This document shows positions 63,717 to 64,000 of a DNA stretch of 64,000 bases, in pieces. The position numbers and the translations under genes are program-made. Source of the DNA: Streptomyces glomeratus (lineage in GTDB: Bacteria > Actinomycetota > Actinomycetes > Streptomycetales > Streptomycetaceae). The stretch lies in contig NZ_JAKEEB010000028.1 of the NCBI RefSeq assembly GCF_021462825.1, positions 1 to 64,000 on the forward strand, given 5' to 3'. The notes below the pieces were generated by a model that ran no database searches, was not told where the DNA came from, and saw only the letters and a program-made list of their open reading frames with translations. Numbering within the stretch: the stretch's first letter is position 1; each line of letters starts with the position of its first letter.

Positions 63717-64000
63717 AGTGCGGCGTACTCCCGGAGTGGTGAGGACGGCCTGCGCGTACATCTGTGTTACGCGGGCCCTGCCGGGCTGAACATGCCACGG
63801 CCTCACCCCATGGTACGGGGCCCCGGCCGAAGGCGGATGCTACGGGCCGTTCGGGGGAGCGGGGGTGCGGGTGCCCGGCCGGTCCGCGAGCGGCCGGGCA
63901 GGCTTCCGTGCGGCTGCCCGCCGGAGCCGCTCCGGCTTCCCGGGGCAGCGGGCGCAGTGATGAGGGTCACCCCTGGACACGGTGGGACGCGGTGCTCCAG
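63717..64000. other. Region upstream of typA to window end
   Basis: These 284 bp hold the typA promoter; I see no coding gene in them. A GGGAG lies 11 nt before the typA ATG. The rest is GC-rich sequence of shadow-frame composition. Confidence 0.35.

Overview
The window is about 64 kb of very GC-rich, densely coding chromosomal DNA. Gene content and order point to a Streptomyces core chromosome: a WhiB-family regulator, ahpC-ahpD divergent from oxyR, fumarases of both classes, glpX, xseA-xseB, ispH, a polyphosphate glucokinase, ychF, a three-gene succinate dehydrogenase/fumarate reductase operon, typA, and many PP2C/SpoIIE phosphatase and HATPase proteins. From memory the order resembles S. 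coelicolor around SCO5020-SCO5111, but I could not check this. I see no insertion sequence, prophage, CRISPR array, tRNA or rRNA.

Left third (1-22.7 kb). An LLM-class oxidoreductase, a SAM methyltransferase and a DUF192 protein precede uppS, a PIN-PhoH ATPase, a secreted lytic-transglycosylase-like protein and an AI-2E-type exporter. The peroxide block ahpD-ahpC|oxyR follows. Next come a PadR-controlled ABC/FtsX exporter with 4-nt overlaps at both junctions, an SPFH membrane protein overlapping a ribbon-helix-helix protein, a class A penicillin-binding protein, catalase, a large PP2C-HATPase protein and a DUF402 protein.

Middle (22.7-40.4 kb). This holds fumC, a small secreted protein divergent from a LuxR-type ATPase regulator, class I fumarase, a DUF1707 protein, wblI-like whiB, glpX, a DUF4245 protein, a nitroreductase, xseB-xseA back to back with ispH, ppgK, a DUF6542 membrane protein, ychF and a Uma2-fold protein.

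Right third (40.4-64 kb). Its most unusual gene (40381-43014, minus) encodes a complete APC-type amino-acid permease fused to a PP2C/SpoIIE domain and a HATPase_c domain. The PP2C part has lost metal-site residues that its two paralogues in this window keep. Further on are a threonine-synthase-like enzyme, a subtilase, a DUF4190/septum-formation protein, a GntR regulator, a Nudix hydrolase, an orphan HATPase, a PAS-PAS-GAF-PP2C-HATPase protein, a coiled-coil membrane protein of unknown role, an Sdh1-type operon with a small leading gene, a peptide-binding lipoprotein with low-complexity inserts, and typA.

Four themes link the genes: peroxide and redox defence (oxyR, ahpCD, catalase, WhiB), C4-dicarboxylate metabolism (two fumarases and Sdh), partner-switching signalling (four HATPase proteins, three with PP2C) and cell envelope (uppS, PBP, lytic enzyme, septum protein). 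At least fourteen start codons lie 6-7 nt behind a TANNNT -10-like hexamer with no good Shine-Dalgarno, suggesting leaderless mRNAs are common here.
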